Below, piece after piece: positions 20,749 to 33,980 of a DNA stretch of 64,000 bases; positions within the stretch are counted from its first letter, which is position 1, and each line of letters begins with the position of its first letter. The notes beneath the pieces were generated by a model. The model saw only the letters and a list, made by a program, of their open reading frames with translations, was not told the origin of the DNA and did no database searches. The stretch comes from Coprinopsis marcescibilis (Eukaryota > Basidiomycota > Agaricomycetes > Agaricales > Psathyrellaceae): positions 27,493 through 91,492 of the forward strand of contig ML210194.1 of NCBI GenBank assembly GCA_004369085.1, given 5' to 3'. The translations under genes were made by a program, and so were the position numbers.

Positions 20749-23700
20749 TTACCCAAGAGCAAAGCTCAAGGTACTCGTTGTACTCGTCGGAGGCTGCACG
20801 CCGGCCGTACCTTCAGGCCCAGGACTACTATTCCCACCCACAACACTCCCATTCCTCGGATTCATAGCATTCATCGCATCCCTCACACTCCCCATCCCCA
20901 TCCCCATCTCCATCCCAATCCCCATGTTCATCGAATGCGGGTACCCAATCCCCAACCCAATCGCATTCCCACTAGGCGGCAACTGCCCACTCCCAATCCC
21001 AAACATCGAATCCCCACTCCCCATGCCAATATCAAAGTCAAGATTCATTTGACTAATCGCGTTCGGTGTCGGCGACATCGAATTCGAACTCGCGTTGGAG
21101 ATCGAAGCCACAGGGCTACCAGGGTTCGAGTGGCCTTGAGGATCATTGGTAGTTCCATCGCCGGGAAGAGAAGGTGGTTGGATAGGTGAGTTCGGAATGC
21201 TCGGAGTAGGACTCGTCGACGGGGTGAACCATCCATTCCCGTTCACACCAGGTGCCTGGAGGCTGACCGTCAGGCCCAACTGAAGACTTGTACCCCCAAC
21301 CTGCACACTCCCGCCCGCAGCAAACCCAAACATGTTCATGTTCATCATCGGCGAGCCTTGATTCCCTATGGAACCACTTGACGACGAAGGACTAGCCGCC
21401 GTACCCCCAATCGCAAGAGGGTTGTTTAGCGCAGGCATCACAGGCATCCCCATTCCCCCATTATTGCTGATGTTTTGCATTCCACCCATGGGGATAAAGT
21501 TCATCACAGTAGTCGCAGGGTTGGATGGCCCCGAACCAAAGTTGTTCCCCATATTGAACATGTTCGTCAGATTCATGTTGACGTTCATTCCAAACGACGG
21601 CTGGTGTTGTTGCTGTTGCTGGTGATGATGCTGCATATGTTGATGGGCGATTGACGTCGAGGAAGGCGTATACGGAGGTGGCTGTCCTTGGTGCATGTGC
21701 TGATGTTGCTGATAATTTAGTAAATTCTGGCGACCTTCACTTGAAGAAGACGAGGAAACCGGAACCGCCAAACTGGCAAGGAAGGCGTCCCAATCCGCTT
21801 GATTGGGCTCAAACCCCGACTCTTCGTCCATCTTGGAATGTGCAGACGAAGACGACGCCGAAGAAGGCGAATTCATAGGACCCCCTTGATTTCCCCCAGT
21901 AACATTGAATCCAGGGACAGGCATCGGGGCATCGTTCACATCTTCACCAGGCGTCGTCAACCTCAAAATAGGCTTCCGATCTTCCTCGCTCTCCCTCTTC
22001 ATCCCGAGAGCACCGCCTTTCCGATCTGGCCGAGGACCACCACCACTACTATCACCCATTAAAATATCGCCATCACCCCCGCCTTGACGCAAACCCTGAT
22101 TCCTTTCCAGTCCATGCGCACTGCCAACACTGCGACCCCTACGAGCATCAGAGAAAGCTCTCGCCCACGCTCCTCTCCGATCCTGATCCACAGGCGTTCC
22201 ACGACCCATACTACCTCCAACCATCATGTCCATGTTCCTCAATGCCCACACACGCACAGTGCTTAAACGAGGAGGGGGAAGCTCCAAGATCGGTGACATT
22301 GGCATCTGCAGATGAACTTGAAGAGGCGACACAGGGGATGGAGGAGCCAACGTGCTTATCGACGATAGCGGCGACCCGTACTCCGCCACCTGCTCCTGAA
22401 GCACTTCTGCTCCCTGGCTTTCGTAACCAGTCAACATCGGCAACACAGAACTCGGAGTCGCATTCTCCTCTGGCACAACAGCAGGCTCGCCATCCAACGC
22501 ACCACCGTACATCCCCATAACAACTGGTCTGCGCGTAGGCGAAGGCGGGGGTACGTAAAACGCATTGAAGACACCACCGGGATTTACCAGAGGCTGACTA
22601 GAAGCAGCGGAAGGCGAGGTGGGGGCATCTGGGCTTGCACTGCGTTCGGCGGCAAGAGCAAGAACCGGGCTAGTAGGCGAGCTTAGTTCGAGGTTAAACG
22701 AAGGATCCGATAGCGCTTCATCAAGGTCAGCACGACGCTGTGCTTCCTCCGCTTCCTCCGAGTCGATGGCCGGCGAGGTAGCATCCACAGCTTTCGGAGA
22801 GTCCTTTTCGGTCTCCTGGGCCAAAGTCGGAATACCAGGGGGACTAGAGGTCTGCCCTTCTTCGTCCTCAAACTCTTCGTCGTCTCCAACATCTTCGGAA
22901 TCAACGGCATCCATGTCGATATCAACGTCTGCGCCATCCGCCTCTTCAGCCGGTAAAATCGTACCGGAAGGACCAATGGCGAGACTCGTCGAGAGACCCG
23001 AGGCAGACGCCGCAGGGGCAGATGCAGCACGTCTCCGCTGGGAAGATTTAGCGGTTACTCGTCGTCGGGCATGAGCAGGTAACTTCTTCGGCGGCGAATC
23101 TTCTTTAGCTTTGCCTTTGCCCTTGGCAGCAGAAGAAATTCCCTCCGGAACCGCCTTATCCACCGCGTCACCGACCGCAGGAGCATCACCACCCACCACC
23201 ATATCCATATTCTCTTTGTTCCCTTCCACACCACTCTTCTCGGCCTCTTCCTCGCCTTCGACCATCCCGCTATCGTCCTCCATATACTCGTAGTCCTCGT
23301 CATCATCTTCGTCATCGGAAAACTCCTCCTCATCGCTGCTATTGATCTCCCAATCATACACCGGCTCGTCCATAAAGTTGATGGGACTCGTCGGGCTGTT
23401 ACTCGGTGTGCTGCCAGCACTCTCGCCTTCGCCGCTCCCACCCTTCATTGCCAACTGCCCCAACCTCGACGACGAGGCACCAGCACCGCCACTGTAGCTC
23501 CCAGACGCAATAGGTTGCCCGCCGTACACGAGAGGCATCCTCGATGGACCGGCACGCGAAGAGCCTCCTCCACCATAATATCCGAGCGGAAATCCGTGCC
23601 TCTCATAGTACTCATGCGCCTCCTGCGCGACAATGGCCCGTATCGTCTCCAACGAATATCTTCGGCGTCTGCAAGAAAAACGCAAAGAAACATTGGTCAA

Positions 23701-26266
23701 TAAGTGAAAGACATCTAGAGCCAAAAAAAAAAACCCCCCATGATAAAAAAAATCGACTTACAGGTCCCAAACACGAACTTTGCACGCAAGCCTCCACATG
23801 CTCTTCTCCGAATCGAGACGAGGTGATTCTTCCCATACCGGTGGCGGCGCATACGCCGGAGGGGTAGGTGGTGGCGGTGGGGTAGCAACGGGAGGGAGGT
23901 GTTGTATTTGCGGAATACCGGCAGCATCGACTGAATGCTGCTGCGGTGAAGAAGACACCGAGTATTGAGGTTGGACCGGGATTCCTAACTGCGGGTCTTG
24001 CTGTGAACTACCTTGCTGTACCCCTGGTGCCATTAACCCGCCGTCTGCGTACCCCATGCTCGTATCGTGGACCGGGATGCCATAAACTTGGGAAGGGGTT
24101 GGGGAATGCAGGACAGGTTGTTCTTCGATCTGGATGACCGGTGGTGGATAAGGTTGAGCAGAAAGTTGAGGAGGATCAACTGAGAGAGGAGGGACATGTG
24201 AAGTAGTGAATGGAGGGGATGGAGGAGCAGGTGCTGATGGTCTACGGGCGAGTCCATCGACTTCGAGGCTGAGGGGTAAATTCAACCCTTCTTGTTCATG
24301 AGGCCGCAAAGGGGCATCTAATGAAGGTTCCTCCGTCATACTGCTGGAGTCTTGAGGTTCCTGGGAGGGTGGCTGAGGATCGGTCGACCCACTTGCCGAG
24401 AGCAGTGTTGAAGGACCATCACTGCCAGAGGGTTCTGCAGAAGTCGCAGAAGTAGGTGGCGTCGACAGAGAAGAAGGAGTAGAAGGAGACGTAGGCCGTT
24501 TTGGCGCATCCCCAGCTCTCAAAACCGCGCTGGGCGTGATGGGTTTTGCGACATTGCTCTTTCCCGAATTGGATGCACCGCCACCGTTACCATGGGAACT
24601 TCCACCACCGTTGCCCGCACCCAAATTCAGGCTAGGAATGGAGCTCATGGGCAATGTAATGGTACCAAAATCGACGCGATCGATGATCATAGGCCCCATT
24701 TGCGGCGAACGGGTCGGACTTGAAGGCACAGTAGAACTTCCACCTGGGTTTCCGGAAGTAGACGTCGTTTCTTGTGAGGTTCCCCCAGAAATGAACGGCG
24801 AAGGAAGTGGAAGATCCAGAGGAGGGGCGAGAGGCGAAACAGGACTCGATCTTCCCCCGTGAGGACGCTGAGTGGACTGTGGTGGTGAGAGTTGGGACAG
24901 AGAGAGCGAAAGGTTCTGAGAAGGGGAGGACATAGAAGAATGGGAAGGTGAGCGGGGGACAGAGCTTGGGCTTGCAGGTCGAATCGAAGGGGAGGATATC
25001 GCTGCTGGAGCCAAAGTCGGACTGGAAATGGGCGTGGGTGTCGAGGGTGCCGGCGCAGGTGTGGGTGGTAGGGGAATGCTGTCCTCGACAATAACTCCTC
25101 CGCTCAACCTACTCGATCTCCTTCGAGGACCGAGCTGTATCTTGCGTTTCCTGGGCTTCGATTTGGCTGGCGTCTTGTCAATATCTTCGGCTTCAGGTGA
25201 CTCGGACCCTACGCTCTGAGGTTCTACGGTGGCTAGCGGAGATCGCTCCCTGAATGTCACACTAGGAGTGGGACTGCCGCCTCTTCGCTCGGATAGAGGC
25301 TTGGTGTCTGCTGGCTGTGTCGTTGAATTCCCACTTGGTTCCGGAGACAGTCCCTGGGTTCGCATCCTCGTCACATAGCGAGTGATTCGCCGCGGAACGA
25401 GTGCAGCAGTTTGGCGTTGAACGACGGCATTGGTGCTTTCCGCAGGCCCGGCCGGGAAAGGTATTGCTTTGGTTTGAGTTGGGGAGGTGAGGGGGCTGGG
25501 AGGGACGCTCGATAGGGCTGACAAAATAGACAGAGTTGGGGATGGTGGTTGAGGCGGTTGTGATGAAGGTGGTGAAGAATTCGGCGGCGCTGATTCGCTC
25601 GATCCGGCGAGCACAGAGCGCGTTAGTCTTCGGGTTGAGGATCCGTGAGTTTCTGGCGCGGGGATTTTGGAGTCCTCGGTTGATGCTCGAGGAGCTTTGC
25701 CAACTTTGGGAGTGCGCTTTCGTGGGGATCGTGCCCGAGGCTATTGAAAAGATTAGCATGTTATTTGCGAATATATTGTTCCAACATACCTTGACAGTCG
25801 GTTCGGGCGGGGGAGGAAGTTCACCGCTTTTCCGCTTCTTCCTCACCCTTCTAGCAATGGTTGACGTTGGCTCTGGAGGTGGGGAGACAGGTTCCTCCTT
25901 GGTCTTTCCGAGAACGATGTCGTCGTCGAGGGCACTGAGCGACTTTCGCTTTCGATGATTGGGCCGTTGCTTCGGCGCTGGAGTCAATTGAAGTGAGGCA
26001 ATCTTGGAGTCATCGTCTTCCAGGCGTCTCCGTTTGTCTGCTCGCGTATGTGACGTGCGAAGAGGCGAGGTGGGGGTCGCCGTGTATTTACTGTAGGCAT
26101 CACGTGTAGATGTGTTGGATGTGTTGGGTGTTGAATCGGTGCGAGCTCGTTTCCGGAGATTGTGTGAAGGTCCTGCAGCGCTAAGCGAATCGGATTCTGC
26201 GGCATTGAATCGAGTACTTCGTCGAGTTGTGGGGGTGGCCGTGGTAGTGGAGTATTCCAACGTCAT
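20749..26266 (-). CDS. Uncharacterised 1791-aa low-complexity protein, possibly nuclear
   Basis: Three exons (25790-26266, 23762-25740, 20749-23668) join in phase across introns of 49 and 93 nt. The first 160 residues are basic with several NLS-like clusters (LRKRARTD, DKRRRLED, RRVRKKRKSGE). About 660 Ser/Pro-rich residues follow. At about residues 800-850, across intron 2, lies the only compact, probably helical segment: SEKSMWRLACKVRVWDL then RRRYSLETIRAIVAQEAHEY. Then come an acidic run (EDDDEDYEYMEDD, about 935), more Ser/Pro sequence, a Gln/His-rich block (about 1465-1520) and a C-terminal Gly/Met/Asn-rich part with MGMGMEMGMGMGS-like repeats. No catalytic domain is seen. Nuclear location and a scaffold or transcription-related role are inference from composition only. 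Long plus-strand frames inside it are shadows. Confidence 0.75.
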
Positions 26267-29195
26267 GTTCCCCTGTGCGGGCCTGACGGCTATATTGTGT
26301 AATGCAAAGTGTCTGCGTGTATGTTGTAAGCATAGCTTGCGGTCAATTATTGAAGACACCTACTTTGAGATAGGGGTGAGATCCTCCCCTCCAATGAACA
26401 ATATCTACACCGGAGTGGCTGTAAAATTGGATGAAAGCCGGTGGCGTATTGAATCTAATGTCAAGGTAAAAGTGTCAAGGTCTTGCTCCGGTTATACAAA
26501 ATGAATACAAACCTGGTTCTATCACGTCAAGGCGGTGTAACAAGGATTGCTATCCCAAGAACGCCCACCAGTTAGCCCTTGACCATATTCGTCCAATCAA
26601 ACGTACATACCGCGCTAATCCAGGGTCGCGTCGCAGGAACAGTCCAAATGTGAGCACACGAATAGACCCGTGTCCGCCTTCGATACACTGAGCCGGGTAA
26701 TGCTTATGATATGACGGTTTAGGGTACTTCTTGCCCTTCTTCGTCGTCAGAGTGGAGAACTTCTGAAGCACAATGTGAGTAAAGCTGCCAAAAAGCGGAG
26801 ATGGCGGCCAGAAAGAAGAAATCCTTGAACTCTCGTTCAATAGAAGAAGACTAATCAATAGATTGTGTCAATTCAAATGGAATACTCACCGTCAATGCGA
26901 TCCCCGCCTTCCGTTCCGCCTGCGCTACACCGGCTACTCGTCGTCGTCTTATTCGGAGGAGCTGAAGGTCGTAATGCCGCAAATGAGGTCTTCTGAGTTC
27001 TCCTCGCTGTATGCCTACGTATATCCGCGAGGCTCTATGCCCGTATGACCTCTGCAACACCGTTGTCGTTGTGGGTTCTCACTGGGAGTTGGCAGGCCGC
27101 CGCAGCGACGACGCCGTCCAAGTCAAACCTGACCAAACATTCAATTTATTCCCACGACATATACAATGCCCAACAACGATTCCCTTGGCATCTCCAGCTC
27201 AACGGCTGACGACTCGAGAAAACCATTGTTCATAACCAATCATGCGCCACGCCATCCAGTGTTATTATGAACTTGGTCCAAAGTCCTAGAATCTCAATTA
27301 AAGCCCTTTTTAGGCATCTCCGCAAGAGATGCTAGGACAGGTTAGGACATCATCATTCACGGAACCAAATTCGCGCGACGCGTTTTCGGACTGGCCTCGC
27401 GATGGCAAACAACACACACGCATTGCAAATGCAACTGCTGTCGGCATCGCCTCCTCTTTCGTGATTTCCGATACCGGCACATTAGTTAATGTTGAATGAC
27501 AGTGCTCCTTTCCTGCACTTTCGCGGTTTGTATTATCCAAGTGCGGCCTACTACTTGACCAACTCTTGACATACTTAAATATATCAGAACCCTATTACTA
27601 ATTTACACATTGAGTTTGCATTGAATCGTATCCGAGCCAGGATACTTCCTTCAAAGGCAACATGTCGTCCGCATCCAGGATCATACATGACAGTACCTTT
27701 CTAACCGACCTAACCCTTTCTACCGAATTTCCGGGAGATTAATCGAGCACAGACTCCGAATATTGGCAATGACCATGTCCGCCATGGACTGAGACCTTTC
27801 TGGATGTCCACTCTACGGCCATCTCAGTCGCATATGCTACCAAGTGCGTAAGCCACTGTACCATCCCCCCAATTCTAACCACATATTAAACCCGTCGCAA
27901 AATCGATTTTGTGGTACTCTCGGCCATGTAACGGAATCGAAACCAGGTGAACAGATACTAGCCTGGACAAGCCCAATCCACCTAAATCCTCCGCTCACAG
28001 TATATGTAAGTCGTCACTAAACCTGCGGTAAACCCTGGGACCACTTGTACCCATCTGCGCACTTCTATCATTCCCAACCTCTTCACACAGCCTGTGCGAA
28101 TGCGTCATATGATCCTCATTTCTCCCTTGTTTCAATTACCAGTGAAACATCAGCTGGACCAAGCTCCACAGCAAGAATAAGCACCCTGGCACACCACCTC
28201 ATACTAAGCCTCCGTAAATCCATCCATCATCTTATACCTTAAGGTGTCACATATATCCAACGGTATGGATATTCATCATCGCACAAACAGGTCATAAGAT
28301 AGCGCAATTGTGTAGCTCACGAAAGCTGAGCGAGTTTAGCCCTACTGTGAGCACGGAGCAAGTCTAGATTGCAGGGTTCCGTATCATATTGGCTTCTATA
28401 ACTCTTCTTTGAGATGATTGCACAGAGCTCAGGATATGAAAGCCTGTTACTAATATTTTTCATTTACGTCGATCGAAAGCAAAAGCAAGGCATTGAGCCC
28501 GAACGACCAGAAGACCCTTCGATTATCGGTGCATCGAAGATGATAAGATTAGAAGGTCCGACAGGGCTGTTCCATATACAGCAAACATGACCGACCCATC
28601 AACGAAGCGATGACTCAGAGCACGCGCGCCATGTTGTTCGGAGCGCCGTTTTATCTCAGACGCCCAACCCGGTGGCCTTCGTTTTCAAGTCGCCACCCCA
28701 CACCTCAGTCCGATGATGGGCGGCGAAGGGGTCTCACAGCTTATCTCACTTCCACGACTCTGGAACCTAACATCAACGAAGAAACTCAAAAAGTTCACAC
28801 TGCAGGTAAGTTCTTTGTCGGGTCTAGCCAAGTACTAGCAAAGATGTCTCTTTCATATGGGCGAATGAATTAAACTCTTCGAAAGGCGTTCCTGGATCCC
28901 GTCGCATGAGCTTACGCGGACTTCACATTGTTTTAATCTCCTTATGCTCGTCGAGACTGCTCGGATCCAACACAGCGACGGGGATGGAAAAGTCCGCCCA
29001 AATTACGTAACAGTCCAAGCCTGAGGCTGTACCCGCGAAGGGAACCGACCTTTGGCAGTGACTGCCGAATTTTTCCTTCACAGCATACCACGTTGAGCTT
29101 GCCGCGCATGCTGGCGTAATGGTAGGCTATATAAAGTGGGTTGTCGGAGTCGGAGAGGCTCCCAACAAGTCCAGTCCCTCACTCAACTCACCAAG
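26267..29195. other. About 2.9 kb without a recognised gene
   Basis: Between the large minus-strand gene and the ankyrin gene I find only short frames. On the minus strand at 26550-26858 a 102-codon frame containing LTTKKGKKYPKPSYHKHYPA is followed by a good intron candidate (gtatgt...gggatag, with ggctaac inside), so a small gene near 26480-27100 is possible, but its family is not recognised. From 27240 to 28600 nothing stands out. Just upstream of 29196 no NACHT or P-loop sequence is visible, which matters for the next gene. Confidence 0.4.
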
Positions 29196-30802
29196 ATGGA
29201 GCACACCTTGCACACTCAGTCCTCCGAAGATACCCTACAAGCTCGCTCGACTTGGGCTCAAGTCCTCTCTCAACCAGCTGCAGATGTTGCTGCGGCCAAG
29301 CAAGCCCTTCTATGGCTTACTTTCGCTCATAGACCTCTCTCCACTTCCGAGCTCCTCCACGCCGTCGCCACCTCTCCCATATTCAACGAGAACAATATCC
29401 CAAGCACATCCAGGCTACTTTCCATATGCTGCGGCCTCGTCACCATCGATGAGAAAACCGACACCGTCAAATTCACAGGTAAATTTAGCGCACTCCAAAC
29501 CTTTGCTGTAAAGGACGCCCCCCTCACCAACCATATCATCTCACAGACGCCACGGCTTGTAGCTTTTTCCGAAGCATAGTCGCCGAGCTTTCTCCAGGGC
29601 ACAGCCCACACGCCCAAATCACCACCGGCTGCCTCACCTACCTCACCGCCTCCGGTTTTCCAAATGCTATTGGAGCTCCACAGCGTCCGATCTCCCGGCG
29701 ACACGACCTCAACACGTTCCTGAGCCACCGACCTTTCCTCAACTATGCCTACCATTATTGGGGGGAACATGCTCAAGTAGCCATGCTAGAGGAGGATGGC
29801 CCAGAAGTCCAAGTCAGGATAGGATCCTTCTTGCAGGAAGCGACACCTTATCCATGGATCTACCACGATCAGGACGACGTATACGATGCCTTTGACCTTC
29901 TTACTCTGCCTCACGTCGCAGCGTGCTACGGCCTATCCTACTACCTGCCCACCGTTTTGGAAGAGCGCCACACAAAAACACAACTCCGTAAACGCACTCC
30001 ATTGCACCTATCCGCGCGATATGGCCATGCCGAGTTCATCAGTGCTCTACTCGCCAATCCAGACATGGATGTCAACCAAGGAGACGCCCGAGGCCAAACG
30101 CCCCTGATGCTCGCCTCAAACACGCACGAGGAAGCCGCTAAAATCCTCATCTCCTCTCCAGACATCGACATCAACAGACAAGACTCCCGAGGCTTCACAT
30201 CCTTCCTTCGAGCATGCCAATCAGGCAACCTCGCAATCGCCAAACTCCACCTCACCGACCCTGTATCCGTCCGTGTCCTCCGAAAGGCGACCCAGGATGG
30301 AAGGATACCCCTCTGTCAAGCCGTGGCGAGCGGGAGCAAGGAGCTCGTGCAACTCTTGCTCTCGGAAGACACCATCGACGTCAACCAACGCGACCAGGGT
30401 TCGACTCCCCTCATCCGCGCCTGCAGCAAAGGCTACACCGAGATCGTCAACACCCTCCTTCAGCATCCCAATATTGAGATAAACAAGGAGGACGAACACG
30501 GCTCGTCAGCATTGCACCACGCCATCACGTACAAACATGAATCAGCCGTCACCTTGCTGCTTGCCCGGGAGGACCTGGACGTGAACAAGGACAACAGCTT
30601 CGGCAACACCCCCTTAACACTGGCAGCCCAGAGCGGTCAAACTGGTCTTGTCCATGCATTGCTTCGCCGTCCTGACATCGACGTCAGCAAACCAAAAACC
30701 AATTCGCAACAGACGCCACATCACCTTGCTACCACTCGCAAGCATCTCGCTTGTGCCAACCTCCTCGCAGACCACGTCCAAAATATTAAGCTTCAAGCAT
30801 AG
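29196..30802 (+). CDS. Ankyrin-repeat protein, C-terminal half of a NACHT-type NLR
   Basis: Exons 29196-29478 and 29547-30802 (intron 68 nt, phase 1) give 512 residues. Residues about 35-100 (AAAKQALLWLTFAHRPLSTS-ELLHAVA..., RLLSICCGLVTIDEKTDTVKF) are the winged-helix-like spacer found just after the NACHT domain in fungal NLR-like proteins. Residues about 240-500 are seven or eight ankyrin repeats (TPLHLSARYGHAEFISALL, TPLMLASNTHEEAAKILI, STPLIRACSKGYTEIVNTLL, TPLTLAAQSGQTGLVHALL), a recognition or protein-binding module. The NACHT domain with its Walker motifs is absent from the protein and from the 600 bases upstream. The ATG at 29196 is the first in frame; an upstream GTG extends the frame without adding NACHT sequence. 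Either a truncated NLR relic or an expressed ankyrin adaptor. Confidence 0.75.
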
Positions 30803-32307
30803 ACATATAGTTTGAGTCTCACAGTTTTTTCGCTCTCTATAAACACTCGTACCACCTAGTCCAATACATCTTCGTTTCCTCGTCAATAGCAGACACACTG
30901 TCCACCCCTTCCTTTGAGTAACCTGTGAAATTTTTCGATGAGCACTGCCGGACTTGAGGATCGAGCAACCTTGACTTGACTTCAAACCTTGGAGCTTGAT
31001 ATAAGCATAAGCACTCACGACATCATCCTCCGACAGTTGGTCATAATGAGAAAGCGCAGAGACAAATTTTGTCGCGGAATACGCTATCCATTGTGAGAGG
31101 TCGCCAGTTAGTAGGTAGGTCCTTACCTTTGACTTAGTAGTTTGCGATAAATTTTCTGGGTTGTAGCCAGTTCTTCCTGGCGAATGGTAGGGTCGTCTGG
31201 GACAATGAAGCAAGGAAACTATCATAATGGGTGTTATGAACAATTCAGAATAGAGATGGAGTTACGCACGTCGTGTCAGATTGGGACCTGACGGTATGGC
31301 ATTGTCCATTCGCCCCATCGAACGATAGGACGCATCCCAGATTTTCATACCCTCGCGAGTTTCGAAATTCGAGGCGACTTGCGCCCGGCGCTGTAGCTTT
31401 GAGCCCTCGGATCCACGACATGGCTCGACGATGAGTGCATGCAGCATGGGCCCGCCTTTGCATCTCAGAGAGTCAGATGAAATCACTCAGAAATTTTAGA
31501 AGAAATGAGTTGGCTAGCGAGCTGTGGGGGATTCCTACAACCAGATATAATGCCGTTCCCTGTTACCGTCCAGGGAAGAATATAATGAGTAGGACAAAAC
31601 AGAACCGTCGTCAAGAATTCGAAAAGTGGCAAGCTGATGGTGACAAGGCAAAACTAGAGAAATGGCTTGGCAGGTGTGTCGCTGTTAAGTACATATGTGG
31701 CAAAGCCTGTGCCAAACACTGATGGACCCTTGACGCTTGAAAGCTTGAACCCGCGGACGACTCGGACTCTTGACCCTCCCAAGTCCACAGTAACCACTGC
31801 TTCCACTTGAGTGCCGCTTCTGCTTGGTAATTTTGCGCGGGTGGGTTACTACACAAAGCATTCTAACCAAGTTTTAGAACTTTAAGTATAGTCTCGACTC
31901 GAACATCCGAACTGTGCGATTCTGCGAACAAACAGACACGCGTACTTATTCCACCGGATTTCGGCCCTGGCAAGGTCTACCTATGACGTGGTGAGCTATA
32001 GTGCGTAGCCCAACATGTGCGAAAACAGAACTCAAATGTCTAGTATAGGTCCTCCCGGTTGTCAGCGGAATGTTGAACTGCTGTAAAGTCGCAGCCATTT
32101 CGCCAAACATGTTCAGTTTCCACAGCTTTCCGAGTCATCAGATCAGGATTTGGCCAAGGCTTCTCTATCCAATTCAGAGCACTTGACGGTGCAACGAGGC
32201 TTGGCTTGGTACCAAGTGTCCCTTCATGATATCTACCTCGTGTGCATGGCTCCCCTTGCAACTACCATCCCAAATCCTCCCACCTCCCTCCCCATCCTTC
32301 AGCACAG
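30803..32307. other. About 1.5 kb without a firm gene; weak minus-strand coding signal
   Basis: On the minus strand around 31260-31440 a frame with MLHALIVEPCRGSEGSKLQ and FETREGMKIWDASYRSMGRM looks protein-like and ends at a splice-donor-like site (gtgcgtaac). A following segment (DPTIRQEELATTQKIYRKLL, about 31132-31200) fits after gtcccag. Further exons do not hold a frame, so no gene is called. The plus strand holds only short frames. Confidence 0.3.
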
Positions 32308-33914
32308 ATGATCTTCCTGCTAATGCTATGGTACACCTCTCAATCTCTCACTTGGACCATGGCATCCCCACTCTCTTTGGCACCACGCGGCGGGCTCGTC
32401 AAAACCGGCGGTCTGACTTCAGAGTTTGGCGACGACGACTCTCCTTGGTCCGACGGCGACAGGCGCTCGATACCAAGCATCTTCTGGACCTGTCTTGTCA
32501 CCATATTTACATGCACCTGGATATCTGTGCACCCGAACATCGCTGGATACAAGGCGTCATGGTGGTCCCGGTTCTGGAACCGTGTCGAGCTCATGCTCTG
32601 GGGCATCATAGCACCCGAGCTGCTCGTTCTATACGCTTACAGACAATGGTTGGGTGCCAGGATGATAACCAAGGAGCTCAAAGAAAAGGCTCAAGGAGAC
32701 GGGTTGGGTGAGTGGTACTCTTCAGCGGACAGGCAACCGTCTCACGCCCTCCACAGCAGTTGATCATTGGACAAACGTTCACGGCCATTTCCTTCAGATG
32801 GGAGGCTTCATCTTTCAAGACGAACTGGGAACGCATTACCTCAACATCTGGTCAGAGATAATCGACGCCTTTTTCAAAGAATCGTGGACCAAAGAATGCT
32901 GCAGACGGCGTCGTAAAGCCCTTCTTTCACTCCCACTCACCGCAGAAGAAATCTCCGACCGCAGCAAAGGCGACATCATCGCCAAAACATTCGTCGTCAT
33001 CCAAACATCATGGTTCATCATCCACTTCATTGTTCGAGCCGCCCTCAAGCTCGACATTACGGAACTCGAGATTATCACGCTTGGATATGCAGTATTGAAC
33101 GGTGTCATGTATTTCCTGTGGTGGGACAAACCTCTGGATGTGGAATGCCCAATCATTGTCCATGTATCCTGCCCTGGCCCGTCGACTGGACCCACACGAT
33201 CCGACTCTCTTAATAAAGCGCCCTCAGTTGAAGTAGCCGTCGTCGAGTTAGAATCACGCACTGAATATGATACTCACACGACCTCGATTCCCAGTGCTTC
33301 TCCTTCAAAGATATCAATCCTCTGGCTAAACTTCGGTGCGTCATGAACTATTTATATACCTTGAACTGCTACTAACAATTCTGCTCGTAGTGACCCTCGT
33401 GCTTAACGCAAGCATCGTTCGAGGTTTCTTCTGTAGAGTCCTTGATATTGCAGAGTCAAGAAAGTCCAGACGCATCGAATCGACAGCGACGAGTGTCCCA
33501 ACCTTCTACGCCTATTCCACCACACCTCGGATGGAGAACGTCGTCCAGGTGGTCGCAGCACTGCTCGCCTCCGTCTTCGGTGCGATACACTGCATCGCAT
33601 GGTTCTTCCAGTTCCAGAACACCGTCGATTGTCAACTATGGCGAGTTTCATCCCTTTACATCACGATCGCTCCTTTTCTCGTCCTCCTTCCCCGGCTGTG
33701 CAACCTTGCGAATGCGAACCTTACCTCGAGCTTTGCTGGAACGGTGATGGAGGGGTTTTCATATATCACGCTGAACCTTGCTTACTATCTGCTTTTGCCC
33801 CTTTATGTTCCCGCTCGTATTATTTTGCTGGTCTTGGCCATGAAGCAGCTCACATATCTTACGCCTGATGCCCGTCGTACCGTGGAATGGTTAAATCTCG
33901 TACCCCATGTATAG
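32308..33914 (+). CDS. Uncharacterised multi-pass membrane protein, agaricomycete-expanded family
   Basis: Exons 32308-32707, 32757-33335 and 33391-33914 (introns 49 and 55 nt) join in phase to 500 residues. The N-terminus MIFLLMLWYTSQSLTW is signal-like. It is followed by a Gly/Asp-rich luminal stretch and several hydrophobic helices: SIFWTCLVTIFTCTWISV, LMLWGIIAPELLVLYA, FVVIQTSWFIIHFIV and, in the last exon, QVVAALLASVFGAIHCIAWF, SLYITIAPFLVLLP and LAYYLLLPLYVPARIILLVL. The pattern D-R-R-S-I...CTWISVHPN...ML-W..IAPELL...GHF.QMGGF matches, from memory, a large mushroom-specific family with no assigned function. No catalytic motif is seen. The place in the cell is a membrane; plasma membrane or secretory pathway is inference. 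The gene converges on the F-box gene ending at 33981. Confidence 0.75.
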
Positions 33915-33980
33915 TCTTTGCCTTTTATAATTAATGTAGACCTATTTAATTCGAATTATATTCATAGCCCTGCGACGAGT

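Noticed and set aside
22619..23074. Plus-strand frame of 151 codons
   Set aside because: It is the antisense shadow of the Ser/Asp-rich part of the large minus-strand gene; such repeats leave the opposite strand open.
26550..27060. Possible mitochondrial ribosomal protein gene on the minus strand (LTTKKGKKYP segment)
   Set aside because: The lysine-rich start suggested bL27 or mL41, but the remaining residues do not fit either family and no exon chain could be completed.
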